Below are positions 10,633 through 18,931 of a DNA stretch of 64,000 bases, in pieces. Position numbers and translations under genes: made by a program. The first letter of the stretch is position 1, and the number at the start of each line of letters is the position of its first letter. A model generated the notes under the pieces. It was not told where the DNA came from. It did no database searches and saw nothing but the letters and a program-made list of their open reading frames with translations. Source of the stretch: an uncultured Opitutia bacterium (GTDB lineage Bacteria > Verrucomicrobiota > Verrucomicrobiia > Opitutales > Coraliomargaritaceae); the NCBI GenBank assembly GCA_937136395.1, contig CAKZOI010000021.1, positions 124,001 to 188,000 of the forward strand, given 5' to 3'.

Positions 10633-11928
10633 CTACGCGGTAATCGTCGAACCGTCGAAGACTTGTTTGCCGGCTACGTAGGTCGCTTTGACTTTGCCTT
10701 TAACGGTCGCTCCATGCCATGGGCAATTGCGTGATTTGCTGAAGAATTGCTCTGCGTCCACTGTCCATGCTTCATCTGGGTCGAAGATACAGATGTCTGC
10801 GGTTGCGCCTGTGCTCAAGGTGCCAGCGTCTAGTTTGCAGATCTCGGCACCTTTATGTGTCATTAAGGCGATCACTTCGCTAAGTGTCAGACGCTTGCTG
10901 TGATAGAGTGTGCCCAGTGTGCTCGCGAGTGAGTTCTCGAGGCCGATAATCCCGAAGGGTGCATAGTCGAACTCGCAGTCTTTCTCGGTTGCGGTGTGCG
11001 GTGCGTGATCAGTGGCAATACAATCGAGAGTGCCGTCGCACAGCCCTTCAATAAGTGCCTCTCGGTCTACATCGCTTCGTAGCGGCGGGTTCATCTTAAA
11101 ACCAGTATCGTAGTTGGCGAGTTTGGCGTCGGTAAATTCGATATGATGGGGGCTGGCTTCTCCGCTGACTGGCACGCCGCGGTCTTTGGCACGGCGTAGG
11201 ATGTCGACTGAGGCTGCCGAGCTGACATGCTGCATGTGGATATGCGCGCCGGTAATTTCCGAGAGTATCACGTTTCGAGCCACGATGATGTCTTCCGCTG
11301 CCTTAGGCCAGCCGCGTAGTCCGAGACGTAAAGACCATTCGCCTTCGTTCATAACGGCACCTTCAGTCAGGCTTTCGTCTTGGCAATGATCCATGATCGG
11401 GAGATCGAACATTTTGGCATATTCGACCGCACGGCGCATGATCTCATTGCTCTGCACGCAGGCACCGTCGTCGGTCATCGCAACGACGCCTGCAGCCTTG
11501 AGCTGGCCGGTTGGAGCTAGGCTTTCACCTTTCATGCCTAGGGTGAGACAACCCGTCGGGTAAACGTTAATGACCGCATCGCGGCTGACTTTGTCGATGA
11601 TACGTTGAATGGTTCCGGCGTTGTCACAGACCGGGCTTGTATTGGGCATACACACGACACTCGTGAAACCACCAGCTGCGGCCGCTCGTGTGCCACTGCT
11701 AATGTCCTCCTTGTGTGTTTGACCTGGGTAGCGAAAGTGCACGTGGATATCGACCAGACCAGGGGCGACGACGAGTCCCTGCGCGTCGACTTTTGTGGCG
11801 TCGGCTTGTTGTTGATCGGTTAAGCTGCCGACCAGTTTACCATCGACAGCGAACACGTCGCCTACGGCATCGCGACCATTTGCTGGGTCGATCACTCGAC
11901 CATTTGTAATCCAGAGAATGTGGCTCAT
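10633..11928 (-). CDS. pyrC: Dihydroorotase (class I)
   Basis: Cyclises carbamoyl aspartate to dihydroorotate in pyrimidine synthesis. 431 residues with the amidohydrolase metal-binding pattern: VDIHVHFRYPG, DHCQDES, HMQHVSS and CIATDHAPHT. CMPNTSPVCDN, the substrate loop, is present. The length and the motif set fit the long bacterial class I enzymes rather than the short E. coli PyrC. It lies 32 bp after pyrB on the same strand, a common pyrB-pyrC pairing in which the two proteins often associate. Confidence 0.94.
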   Translation of the reverse strand: MSHILWITNGRVIDPANGRDAVGDVFAVDGKLVGSLTDQQQADATKVDAQGLVVAPGLVDIHVHFRYPGQTHKEDISSGTRAAAAGGFTSVVCMPNTSPVCDNAGTIQRIIDKVSRDAVINVYPTGCLTLGMKGESLAPTGQLKAAGVVAMTDDGACVQSNEIMRRAVEYAKMFDLPIMDHCQDESLTEGAVMNEGEWSLRLGLRGWPKAAEDIIVARNVILSEITGAHIHMQHVSSAASVDILRRAKDRGVPVSGEASPHHIEFTDAKLANYDTGFKMNPPLRSDVDREALIEGLCDGTLDCIATDHAPHTATEKDCEFDYAPFGIIGLENSLASTLGTLYHSKRLTLSEVIALMTHKGAEICKLDAGTLSTGATADICIFDPDEAWTVDAEQFFSKSRNCPWHGATVKGKVKATYVAGKQVFDGSTITA

Positions 11929-11960
11929 TTTAAGCGTTTCAAAAGTGGTGGTTCAGCGTT

Positions 11961-12920
11961 TCAGGTAGGCAGTTCAATCGGTATACCCTTGTGGTGGCAG
12001 TAACATAGGTGAAGCACCGCCATGCGCACGACGATTCCATTCGTGACTTGTTGTAAAATGACGGACTGCTCGGAGTCGGCGAGTTCGGAGTCGATCTCAA
12101 CACCTCGATTGATTGGGCCTGGGTGCATGATAATCGCCCCGGGTTTGAGCCATTTCGCGCGCGCTTTATTGAGCCCGAACATACTCGTGTATTCACCAAT
12201 CGATGGAAAGTGCGTGGACGTCTGGCGCTCGTGTTGAATGCGAAGCAGCATTACTGCGTCGGCGTTCTCTAGTGCCTTCTTTAAGTCGTGGCAGACGGTG
12301 GCACCCATGGCTTCGAAGCCTTTGGGCACCAATGTGCTCGGCCCGGCTACAGTGACCTTGGCACCGAGCTTTTGTAGGCAAATGATGTTTGAGCGTGCCA
12401 CTCGGCTGAAGAGGATGTCGCCAAGAATAGTGATTTCTTTGCCATTCAGAGAACCGAACTTTTCGAGCAGTGTAAATGCATCGAGCAATGCCTGAGTTGG
12501 GTGCGCATGTGAACCATCTCCAGCATTAATCACAGGGATGTCGACGACTTCGCTTAAGTAGTGTGGGGCGCCGGATGCCGAGTGCCGCATGATGATCATA
12601 TCCGCTTTAAGAGCAGCCATGTTCTGTGCTGTGTCGCGTAGGGTTTCACCCTTTGTTAAGCTGCTCGCTGCACCCGTCACCGTAATGGTGTCTGCGCTTA
12701 AGCGGCTGGCGGCGACTTCGAAGGCGAGGCGCGTGCGCGTGCTTGGCTCTAGGAAGAGGTTCACTACAGTGCGCCCATCAAGATAGGGCTGCTTATTGTC
12801 GTCTGCTTCCATTGCTTTTTTAAACGCAGTGGCAGCCGTGAAAATCGTCTCGATTTCTTCACGCGAGAGAAATTCGACGTCAATTAAGTCTTTTCGGTTC
12901 CAGGATAAACTTTGGCTCAT
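11961..12920 (-). CDS. pyrB: Aspartate carbamoyltransferase catalytic subunit
   Basis: Commits carbamoyl phosphate and aspartate to pyrimidine synthesis. Carbamoyl-phosphate loop EPSTRTRLAFE, the K-containing loop LTKGETLRDTA, HPTQALLDAFTL and MHPGPINRGVEI are all present; length 319 is typical. The start at 12920 (MSQSLSWNRKDLI) is chosen because translation from an upstream in-frame codon at 13022 would add 34 residues without family resemblance. No pyrI regulatory-subunit gene is adjacent. It is first in the likely unit pyrB-pyrC-CPBP-DAHP synthase. Confidence 0.94.
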   Translation of the reverse strand: MSQSLSWNRKDLIDVEFLSREEIETIFTAATAFKKAMEADDNKQPYLDGRTVVNLFLEPSTRTRLAFEVAASRLSADTITVTGAASSLTKGETLRDTAQNMAALKADMIIMRHSASGAPHYLSEVVDIPVINAGDGSHAHPTQALLDAFTLLEKFGSLNGKEITILGDILFSRVARSNIICLQKLGAKVTVAGPSTLVPKGFEAMGATVCHDLKKALENADAVMLLRIQHERQTSTHFPSIGEYTSMFGLNKARAKWLKPGAIIMHPGPINRGVEIDSELADSEQSVILQQVTNGIVVRMAVLHLCYCHHKGIPIELPT

Positions 12921-13152
12921 GTGTCTGTGGGTGTGCTGTGGGACAAAAACAATCCCCAGCTCCGAAGATGGAAATGTGTCTTTCAATCGTGAAAGGGCAA
13001 TGAGAAAGCGCGCAAAGTGCAATTACTAGGAGAACGTCTACCATTGAGTGGTGAATGAATAGTGAACTCCGGTGGAGTCGCCTAGGCGCACTATATAGGA
13101 TTAAGCTCGCACGCCGCAAAAATGTAGAAACTCGACTAAGTAGCGCGCCGCT

Positions 13153-13695
13153 TCAGCAAACGAGCTCGGACCCGAAACGTGCTTTATGCCCAGCGGACAC
13201 GTGCACATATTTCTTCGCAAGTTTGCGCCCCGAGGCGCGTTCTTCAGGTGAGAGTGCGCGCACGATCTTAGCAGGAGAGCCTAGCACTAGCGAACCTTCG
13301 GGCACGATAGTGCCCTTAGTGACCAGTGTGCCGGCGCCGACGATCGATTCTGCGCCGATCACTGCGCCATCGAGCACTGTGGCTTGCATGCCGATGAGGC
13401 AACCATCGCCGATTTCGCAGGCGTGTATCATCGCCGCATGACCAATTGTGACATAGGCACCGACCTTGACGCCGTAATTGTCGGCTAGGTGCACTATCGT
13501 GCCATCCTGCACATTCGAGCCTTCGCCGATTTCGATTGTGTTGATGTCTCCACGCAAAACACATCCGTGCCACACACTTGAGTGGGGCGCCAGTGTGACC
13601 GCGCCGATAACGATGGCGCCTTTAGCCACATAGGTCGTTTCATCCACGGTTGGCGTTTGGTCGAGATACTTCGCTAAGGCTTCTTCAATACTCAT
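13153..13695 (-). CDS. Gamma-carbonic anhydrase family, left-handed beta-helix protein
   Basis: 180 residues of hexapeptide repeats forming a left-handed beta-helix, followed by the C-terminal helix typical of the gamma-carbonic anhydrase (YrdA/PaaY) group. The three histidines that bind the metal are visible in GTIVHLAD, TIGHAAM and IHACEIGD. Whether it has carbonic anhydrase activity is unknown; many bacterial homologues show little. Start ATG at 13695 lies behind a 550-bp gene-free stretch. It is transcribed towards pyrB but is separated from it by about 230 bp. Confidence 0.88.
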   Translation of the reverse strand: MSIEEALAKYLDQTPTVDETTYVAKGAIVIGAVTLAPHSSVWHGCVLRGDINTIEIGEGSNVQDGTIVHLADNYGVKVGAYVTIGHAAMIHACEIGDGCLIGMQATVLDGAVIGAESIVGAGTLVTKGTIVPEGSLVLGSPAKIVRALSPEERASGRKLAKKYVHVSAGHKARFGSELVC

Positions 13696-13947
13696 ACCTG
13701 TGTTGTAGTATTTTTATGACATGAACCAAGTATAGAAACAGCCGTCTTTATCTTAGTCCTACACTGAATCGTTCTTCTCTTTACCTGGTGAGCATTCAGA
13801 CCGTTTCGAAAAAGGATAGATCGGCTCATTTACAGGGTAGCGCAGCACCGTGCTCGGTGCGCATAGACGTTTGCGAGGGCACTTTAAACTTTCGTGCGGC
13901 GTGAGGCATGTCGAATAGCACTACTCTTAAGAGAATTTGTTGGTGGG

Positions 13948-13968
13948 GTCGCCTCGCCGAGGCGACCG
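13948..13968. repeat. REP-like palindrome, copy 1
   Basis: Perfect palindrome with 10-bp arms (GGTCGCCTCG and its complement) around a central C. Copy 2 at 14066 is its exact reverse complement. Confidence 0.75.
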
Positions 13969-14065
13969 TTTGCCTGCTGCTTACGACTCGCCAAAAGATT
14001 GTGGATGGCAGTCTATAGAGTTGGATCATCCATATTCTTTAGGTATACGGTGTCTGTTGCCGCAC

Positions 14066-14086
14066 GGTCGCCTCGGCGAGGCGACC
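14066..14086. repeat. REP-like palindrome, copy 2
   Basis: Same 10-bp arms as copy 1 but with a central G, so the pair is inverted, in the arrangement of bacterial interspersed mosaic elements. Confidence 0.75.
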
Positions 14087-14247
14087 CCACCTCTTATAAT
14101 GGCTGAAAACATCCTAAAGGTGGTGCCATTCGAGACACGCCTGCGCTACCGAATCAAACAATACTAGAAATGGTATTCAGACGGAATCTAAAGAACTCAA
14201 GATTGACAGTGGCTCGGGGCTAACATTGCTTTCTCCAAGTAACTTTA

Positions 14248-14330
14248 GCTCAGGTGGTGGAACGGCAGACACGCCACGTTCAGGTCGTGGTGCCCGCAAG
14301 GGCGTGAGGGTTCAAATCCCTCCCTGAGCA
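14248..14330 (+). tRNA. tRNA-Leu, anticodon CAG
   Basis: 83 nt with a 7-bp acceptor stem (GCTCAGG / CCTGAGC), an anticodon stem CCACG / CGTGG around the loop TTCAGGT (anticodon CAG), a long variable arm as in class II tRNAs, and the T-arm loop segment GGTTCAAATCC. No CCA is encoded. A tyrosine integrase gene follows within 61 bp, and a 20/23 copy of the tRNA 3' end occurs at 48079-48101, so this gene is the apparent integration target of the element to its right. Confidence 0.95.
14308..14330. other. Putative attL core (tRNA-Leu 3' end)
   Basis: T-arm and acceptor 3' half of tRNA-Leu. It matches 48079-48101 at 20 of 23 positions and lies just before the integrase gene. Confidence 0.6.
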
Positions 14331-14354
14331 CTCTATTTTATCGGCTTTTGGCGC

Positions 14355-14382
14355 AGATTTGCCATTTTGAAATGGCAAATCT
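14355..14382. promoter_or_regulatory. Perfect inverted repeat just upstream of the integrase start
   Basis: Two 13-bp arms, AGATTTGCCATTT and its exact complement, separated by TG and ending 8 bp before the integrase ATG. No T-run follows, so it is not a simple terminator. It could be an operator, a recombinase or excisionase binding site, or an mRNA hairpin that limits integrase translation. Confidence 0.6.
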
Positions 14383-14390
14383 GACAAGCC

Positions 14391-15686
14391 ATGCCGAAAT
14401 CTAAATTCAAAATCTCGCCTTTTACCAATCCTAGTGGAATCACTGCTTGGCGCCTCTCGGGGACGCTGAACGGTAAGCGTATCAGGCAAAACTTCAAAAC
14501 GCGCCCAGAAGCCGTTGCCCAGCGTCAAGAATACGACGTAGAGCATTTGAATGGTGAGCCTGAGGGAAGAACCGTCTGGACGACTCTGACCCCAGAAGAG
14601 AATCGTGACGCAGTCGCTGCCATCAATTCTTTGAAAGCTCGTGGCTCAAAGTGCTCGCTCGCGTTCGCGGTTGATTACCTGTTGCAGCACTATCGGCCAC
14701 CAGACTTGGAGCGGCTCGCTGGCGAAGTGGCGCAAGAATACCTCAATAAGCGCGATCGTGACTGCCTGAAAGGTTTCATTACTGAGTTGCAGTATAAGAC
14801 CATCAAAAACGAAATGCAGTGGTTTAAGCGGTGTTTTGAGGGGCGCTTGATCTCGTCCATTACGGCAGATGATTATCGAGACTACTTGGAAAAGCCAAAG
14901 AATCAGCTGAACAACCGTCGCAAGCTGCCCAAGGTGCTGTCGGCCAAGACGTGGAACAACCGGCGAGGGACTTTGAACACGTTCTGTGTGTTCTGCCTTG
15001 AGCAAAAATACTTGGCCGAAAACCCGATTGCTCGGCTGCCGAAGCATAAGCATCGCAGTCATCGAGGCACTGCCGAAACTTTGAAAGCTGAGGATGCCAT
15101 TGCATTGATGGAATTCTTGGAAACTTATAGTGGATTGACAGAGTCCAAACGCTCGCATCGTCAGAAGCCCGGCTTCCTTGTCCCGTTCTTTGCGCTCACT
15201 TTGTTTGCTGGGATTCGACCCGATTGGAAAAGCGGTGAAATCAGCAAGATCGAGCCAAAGGACATCGATCTGACCACGGGCGTTATTCGTGTTGAACCCG
15301 AAGTCTCGAAGGTGAATGAAAAGAGAACGATCAAGATCCAGCCCAATCTTAAGCTTTGGTTGGAGAAATACCCGATTGACGAGTTTCCTCCGATTCCGCG
15401 CGGGAACATCGACCGCCTCTTGCGGGAAGTTCGCACCAAGTTTTCGATCGGTCACGACGTTTTGCGGCACACCTACATTTCGATGACGGTCGGCGCGTTT
15501 CGCTCGGTGGGTGATGCTGCTTTGCAGGCGGGAAACTCTGAATCTGTCATTAGGAAGCACTACCTCGACTTGAAGAGCACTGAGGAAGCTGACAAATTCT
15601 GGCAAATCGCCCCCGGAGGCCAAACGCAGCCGGCGTTGGAGAAAAAGGACGGGCGTTTCGCGCCAAAGAAGAAAGGAGCCTCCTAG
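14391..15686 (+). CDS. Tyrosine recombinase (integrase)
   Basis: 431 residues. An N-terminal arm-binding-like part (KFKISPFTNPSGITAWRLSG and following) precedes a SAM-like core-binding region around residues 100-215 and a C-terminal catalytic domain. Candidate catalytic residues: Arg in LFAGIRP, the HDVLRHTYIS segment with His-x-x-Arg-His, and Tyr in RKHYLDL. It should integrate and excise the element at the neighbouring tRNA-Leu by site-specific recombination. It is the only gene on the plus strand in this part of the element, and its stop overlaps the stop region of the convergent HEPN-like gene by 4 bp. Confidence 0.92.
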   Translation: MPKSKFKISPFTNPSGITAWRLSGTLNGKRIRQNFKTRPEAVAQRQEYDVEHLNGEPEGRTVWTTLTPEENRDAVAAINSLKARGSKCSLAFAVDYLLQHYRPPDLERLAGEVAQEYLNKRDRDCLKGFITELQYKTIKNEMQWFKRCFEGRLISSITADDYRDYLEKPKNQLNNRRKLPKVLSAKTWNNRRGTLNTFCVFCLEQKYLAENPIARLPKHKHRSHRGTAETLKAEDAIALMEFLETYSGLTESKRSHRQKPGFLVPFFALTLFAGIRPDWKSGEISKIEPKDIDLTTGVIRVEPEVSKVNEKRTIKIQPNLKLWLEKYPIDEFPPIPRGNIDRLLREVRTKFSIGHDVLRHTYISMTVGAFRSVGDAALQAGNSESVIRKHYLDLKSTEEADKFWQIAPGGQTQPALEKKDGRFAPKKKGAS

Positions 15687-16549
15687 GCCTTGGGCGACGC
15701 TGCTTCATCGACTTTCGGATCAAGCACGCTCTCCACGTAGCTGAGAAGTGAAATTGCTTTCAGGCTGTTCACCTTAGTCCCGTAGTCGGTCGAGTTGCCG
15801 TGCATGATGGCGTGTCGTTTAAATTCCCCAGGCGCGTCCGTCTGGGGATCTGAATTACCGTGCAGCTCGAATTTCTCAGTCAATGGGCTGAGTGCGGCCG
15901 CCGTGTAGGATTCCGGCGGTATACTGTCTACATATTTAGCGGTTGCCGGGCGTTTGTCGCATGTGCGGAAAAAGCACAAGTCGATGCGCTCTTTGCAGAT
16001 GCCGTCGGCTTGAGCCAGAAAGACGGGGATGGACAAAATAAATTCTTCTCTGCAGTGCGCATTGAAGGCTGCTTCAAAGATGTGCGCTCGCTCGGGACAG
16101 CGCTTGACGAGCCTCGACTGTATTGCGCTCAGATTACTCTTATAGTATTCCACGAGCTCATTCTTTGCGTTTTCGAGATCGCCCTGATTGATCGCTCGAT
16201 CCAAGCCAAATGCTTGGCTCAGGGGCATTTCCGGGTCGATGAACCAGCCAAATTTCGCGAGATTTAGCAGAGCCTTACGTGTCCGTGGCGGTAGTTCTCT
16301 TAAAGCTTTGTTCGCAGGCTCGAGGGCGCGGGTCACGTGCTCGGTGATGCTACTGATACGCTTTTGCGCCTCCAAGACTTCTGGAGGTAGGGAAAAGCGG
16401 TAAGTTGGGAGCTTTGGTATTTGAACTGACGCTTTCAAACGATCCTCCGTCGATTTTATACCCTCCAAAACCTTATTCATGGGTGCCAGCTGACGGTTCA
16501 AGCTGTTTTGAAATTTTTCGATCTGCTTGAAGTAGTTGCCGAGTTCCAT
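15683..16549 (-). CDS. HEPN-like protein of unknown function with an RX4H motif
   Basis: 288 residues, mostly helical, beginning MELGNYFKQIEKFQNSLN. Near the C-terminus, at about residues 245-250, lies RHAIMH followed by GNSTDYGTKVNSLKAISLL. The R-x4-H spacing and helical setting recall HEPN RNases, many of which act in abortive infection or toxin systems (family knowledge); the assignment is by motif only. Position between the integrase and the head genes is where accessory 'moron' genes often lie. Start ATG at 16549 is favoured; a longer frame upstream has no support. It could also be an uncharacterised structural or regulatory protein. Confidence 0.5.
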   Translation of the reverse strand: MELGNYFKQIEKFQNSLNRQLAPMNKVLEGIKSTEDRLKASVQIPKLPTYRFSLPPEVLEAQKRISSITEHVTRALEPANKALRELPPRTRKALLNLAKFGWFIDPEMPLSQAFGLDRAINQGDLENAKNELVEYYKSNLSAIQSRLVKRCPERAHIFEAAFNAHCREEFILSIPVFLAQADGICKERIDLCFFRTCDKRPATAKYVDSIPPESYTAAALSPLTEKFELHGNSDPQTDAPGEFKRHAIMHGNSTDYGTKVNSLKAISLLSYVESVLDPKVDEAASPKA

Positions 16550-16583
16550 GATTGCAGCACATTGGCAGTGCTTCTGAATGGAA

Positions 16584-16757
16584 TCAAGGTTTTCGCAGTT
16601 CCTTGCGAATCCGCACAATGAGATAGACAAGCGTAGCCAGGCCAACGAGGATGCCAACGATTGCGTTGGCACCCTCAAGAATAGCTGTAGCTCCCGTTCC
16701 AGCCGTTCCGATGAGCGCGGGGCGGATGTCGTGAATGGTTTCGATTAGGCGGCGCAT
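16584..16757 (-). CDS. Small membrane protein, possibly holin-like
   Basis: 57 residues from MRRLIETIHDIRPALIG with a hydrophobic stretch of about 35 residues that could form one or two membrane helices (GATAILEGANAIVGILVGLA and following), ending in a basic tail IRKELRKP. Small size, charged end and position beside head genes are compatible with a phage holin or another element membrane protein, but there is no sequence proof. An upstream in-frame start at 16802 would add 15 residues. Confidence 0.4.
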   Translation of the reverse strand: MRRLIETIHDIRPALIGTAGTGATAILEGANAIVGILVGLATLVYLIVRIRKELRKP

Positions 16758-16986
16758 TGGATTGATGAAGAATGAGTGATAAATGATGACTGAACTCTGC
16801 ATGGGACTAATTCGGACGGAGCAACTCAGGAGAGTAGCGACCCTAGAAATTTAGGCTCATCGCGCCTAGCGATATAGGCCGAAGGCCGTAGCCCCGTAGA
16901 AGGTGCGTAGCTTACAAGGTGAAGCTTTAGAGTTCCCGCAGCCCTTACCCTGCAAACCGCATCCCCTTCTAAGCAAACTTCGTCAC

Positions 16987-17493
16987 TTAGGTATCCAGCT
17001 GGATAGGCTTCTTGGTGGGTGTTGCAAAGCGTTCGAGCAGCTTCGTGATTTCTTTCTGCACTTGTAGTGCGTTTTGATGTTCTCGCAGGGTTTCGGTCAA
17101 GCGTGTATCAATTTTCTCGCCCTGTGGTGTTTGGTCGAGCACATCGCGGAAGGTGTCGATGCCTTGGATCAAGCTGGCCGATACTTTGTCGGCTGTGCGT
17201 TTCCGCTTTGCAAACCACAGTGCTCCAATGGCCAAGGCTCCATTCAACACAGTGCTGGCCAAAGGCGCGACTCCGGGTGCAGGCGCGACCGCAGTAACGG
17301 CGTCGATCAGCGGTGCAATCGAAGACTTAGGACGGACGACGCCAAGAGCCTCGGCCTCTTCGAGTGTGATACCACGTTCCACGGCAATTTCGTCGTAGGG
17401 AACAGGCTCGTAGAGTGTGTTCTTGACGGTTTCACAGCCCGTGAAAGCGAAGAGTGAGAAGAGAGCGAAGGTGAGAAGAAGGAGGTTTTTCAT
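16987..17493 (-). CDS. Putative lipoprotein of the element
   Basis: 168 residues beginning MKNLLLLTFALFSLFAFTGC, a signal peptide with lipobox FTGC, so the mature protein should be lipid-anchored at a conserved cysteine near residue 20. A second hydrophobic segment (VLNGALAIGALWFAKRKR) lies in the middle and a helical charged C-terminus follows. Located directly downstream of the capsid gene. A role in lysis (spanin-like) or superinfection exclusion would fit the position but is inference only. The start at 17493 places the signal peptide correctly; a longer frame overlapping the capsid gene is rejected. Confidence 0.6.
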   Translation of the reverse strand: MKNLLLLTFALFSLFAFTGCETVKNTLYEPVPYDEIAVERGITLEEAEALGVVRPKSSIAPLIDAVTAVAPAPGVAPLASTVLNGALAIGALWFAKRKRTADKVSASLIQGIDTFRDVLDQTPQGEKIDTRLTETLREHQNALQVQKEITKLLERFATPTKKPIQLDT

Positions 17494-17519
17494 ATTTGTA
17501 TTGGTTGTAGGCCGAAGGT

Positions 17520-18440
17520 CTAGGTGATGGTGATGCGTTTCGCGGAAATCGAGGAAGTGAGTTTGATGTCCTCCGTCCAATCGACGGCGAGCACGTCGGA
17601 ACGACTGGATTCTTCGCGGTATGTGCGGACAACATCTACGCCGCCTCTGCGGGTGCGGAAGGTTTTCATGAAGCAGGGATCGTAGAGCGTGGGTGCGTTG
17701 TTGCCGTGGAAGAGGTAGAGTTCACTGCCGACGATGTTCTTCGCGCTCTTCTGTTTTCCCCACTTGTTCTCGTCGTGGGAGAGCACTCCGACTCGGATAT
17801 CCAAGTCGGGATTAAGGAGCAGCGAAGCAAACTGGTTGCGGGTGACTCCGACCGAAGCGGCTCCCGGAAAACGGGCGATGACTTGTGGGTTGTGACGGAT
17901 GGCCGCCCACGCCGGAAGACCGATGACCATACGGTTGGGCATCATGCCTGTGTTGGTTGCCAGAGTTTCGATTTGGGCGTCGATTTCAGCGATCGGGTCT
18001 CTGTCGTTGTCGGCACCGCTCCAAGCGCCGATGCCGCCGACCGCATTGACTGCGCTGGCCACTGCTTTGAAGACTTTAACCTCGTGCGACGCGACTGCCG
18101 AAGAAACCAAAGTGCGGGTCTTCGCTTGCTCGATGCCGAGAGGATCGCCGCGCCCGGATTCGTCGCGCTCGTGGTCGTCGATGGGGATCTCAAGTGCTTG
18201 CGGCAAACAATTGTATGTCGGATCGGTGGCCGCAAAGTCGAGCCGACGCGCGGGGCCGCCCACGGCACGGGACGTATCCAGAATCTGAAAAGCATTCTTG
18301 TCAGAGAAGTCTTTGTATTGGCCAGTGGCGGCTGGAACGATGACTTCGGGCGCGATGAAATCGGCCAAGGAAGAGCGCAAGTCTTGCGCGATGCCTCGGG
18401 CGTAGTTGGTGAGTGTGACGTGGAATTTAGAAGCGGACAT
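17520..18440 (-). CDS. Major capsid protein
   Basis: 306 residues with the composition and segment pattern of Mu-type major head proteins: an N-terminal LRSSLADFIAPEVIVPAATGQYKDF region, a central EIDAQIETLATNTGMMPNRMVIG helix and strand before a GLPAWAAIRHNP segment, and a C-terminal part with WGKQKSAKNIVGSELYLF and strongly charged strands. This belongs with the HK97-fold capsids by context: the gene order terminase, portal, protease, decoration, capsid is the standard head module. It forms the icosahedral shell. No tail or connector gene follows it, which is unusual. Confidence 0.8.
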   Translation of the reverse strand: MSASKFHVTLTNYARGIAQDLRSSLADFIAPEVIVPAATGQYKDFSDKNAFQILDTSRAVGGPARRLDFAATDPTYNCLPQALEIPIDDHERDESGRGDPLGIEQAKTRTLVSSAVASHEVKVFKAVASAVNAVGGIGAWSGADNDRDPIAEIDAQIETLATNTGMMPNRMVIGLPAWAAIRHNPQVIARFPGAASVGVTRNQFASLLLNPDLDIRVGVLSHDENKWGKQKSAKNIVGSELYLFHGNNAPTLYDPCFMKTFRTRRGGVDVVRTYREESSRSDVLAVDWTEDIKLTSSISAKRITIT

Positions 18441-18473
18441 AGTTTGAAAATTTGAAGTGTTTATGGTGGAAGG

Positions 18474-18890
18474 TTATGCGATAGTCAGGGATTCAGGCTT
18501 GGTTGGGATCGCCTCAATCATCTCTCCGGCGACTCCGCTTTCGACTGCGACTGCGCAGATGAATGTTTCGCCTGGGAAATTCTGCTCACTGGCATCGGCA
18601 AAGCCGTATGTTCCATTGTCATCGACCAGACAAAGCTGTCTGCCTGGGCTTGTTTCATCGAGAATCTTGACTTTGAAGGTTCCGGCCACGCCGCCATGAA
18701 AAGGCGCGACAGTGACTATGGCTGGGTCTGCGTGGACGATAACCCCGAATGGCTTTTCGTCTGTCATCCAGAGCTCTGCAGTCGCACCATTCGGTGAAGG
18801 GCCGACGAGGACGGCGCAGCCGATATAGGCAGTCAGGTCAACGTTTGTCTGGAACGGAAGGAGTGCGTTTTCGCGTGTTAGTTTGCTCAT
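18474..18890 (-). CDS. Capsid decoration/cement protein (DUF2190-like)
   Basis: 138 residues, rich in beta-strand and small residues, with a pattern common to head decoration proteins placed between protease and capsid genes: LPFQTNVDLTAYIGCAVL, a segment FGVIVHADPAIVTVAPFHGG and a C-terminal CAVAVESGVAGEMIEAIP. Such proteins stabilise the expanded capsid. The call rests on size, composition and gene order rather than a decisive motif. Confidence 0.6.
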   Translation of the reverse strand: MSKLTRENALLPFQTNVDLTAYIGCAVLVGPSPNGATAELWMTDEKPFGVIVHADPAIVTVAPFHGGVAGTFKVKILDETSPGRQLCLVDDNGTYGFADASEQNFPGETFICAVAVESGVAGEMIEAIPTKPESLTIA

Positions 18891-18931
18891 GTGCTATGAT
18901 GACTAATGGGTGATGAGGGATTGCGGGTGAA

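Larger units (their letters stand above)
13696..14247. other. Gene-free stretch before tRNA-Leu with two REP-like palindromes
   Basis: No convincing reading frame is seen on either strand. The region holds two mutually inverted 21-bp palindromes about 100 bp apart (listed separately) and presumably the promoters of the gamma-carbonic anhydrase gene and of the tRNA. Confidence 0.6.
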
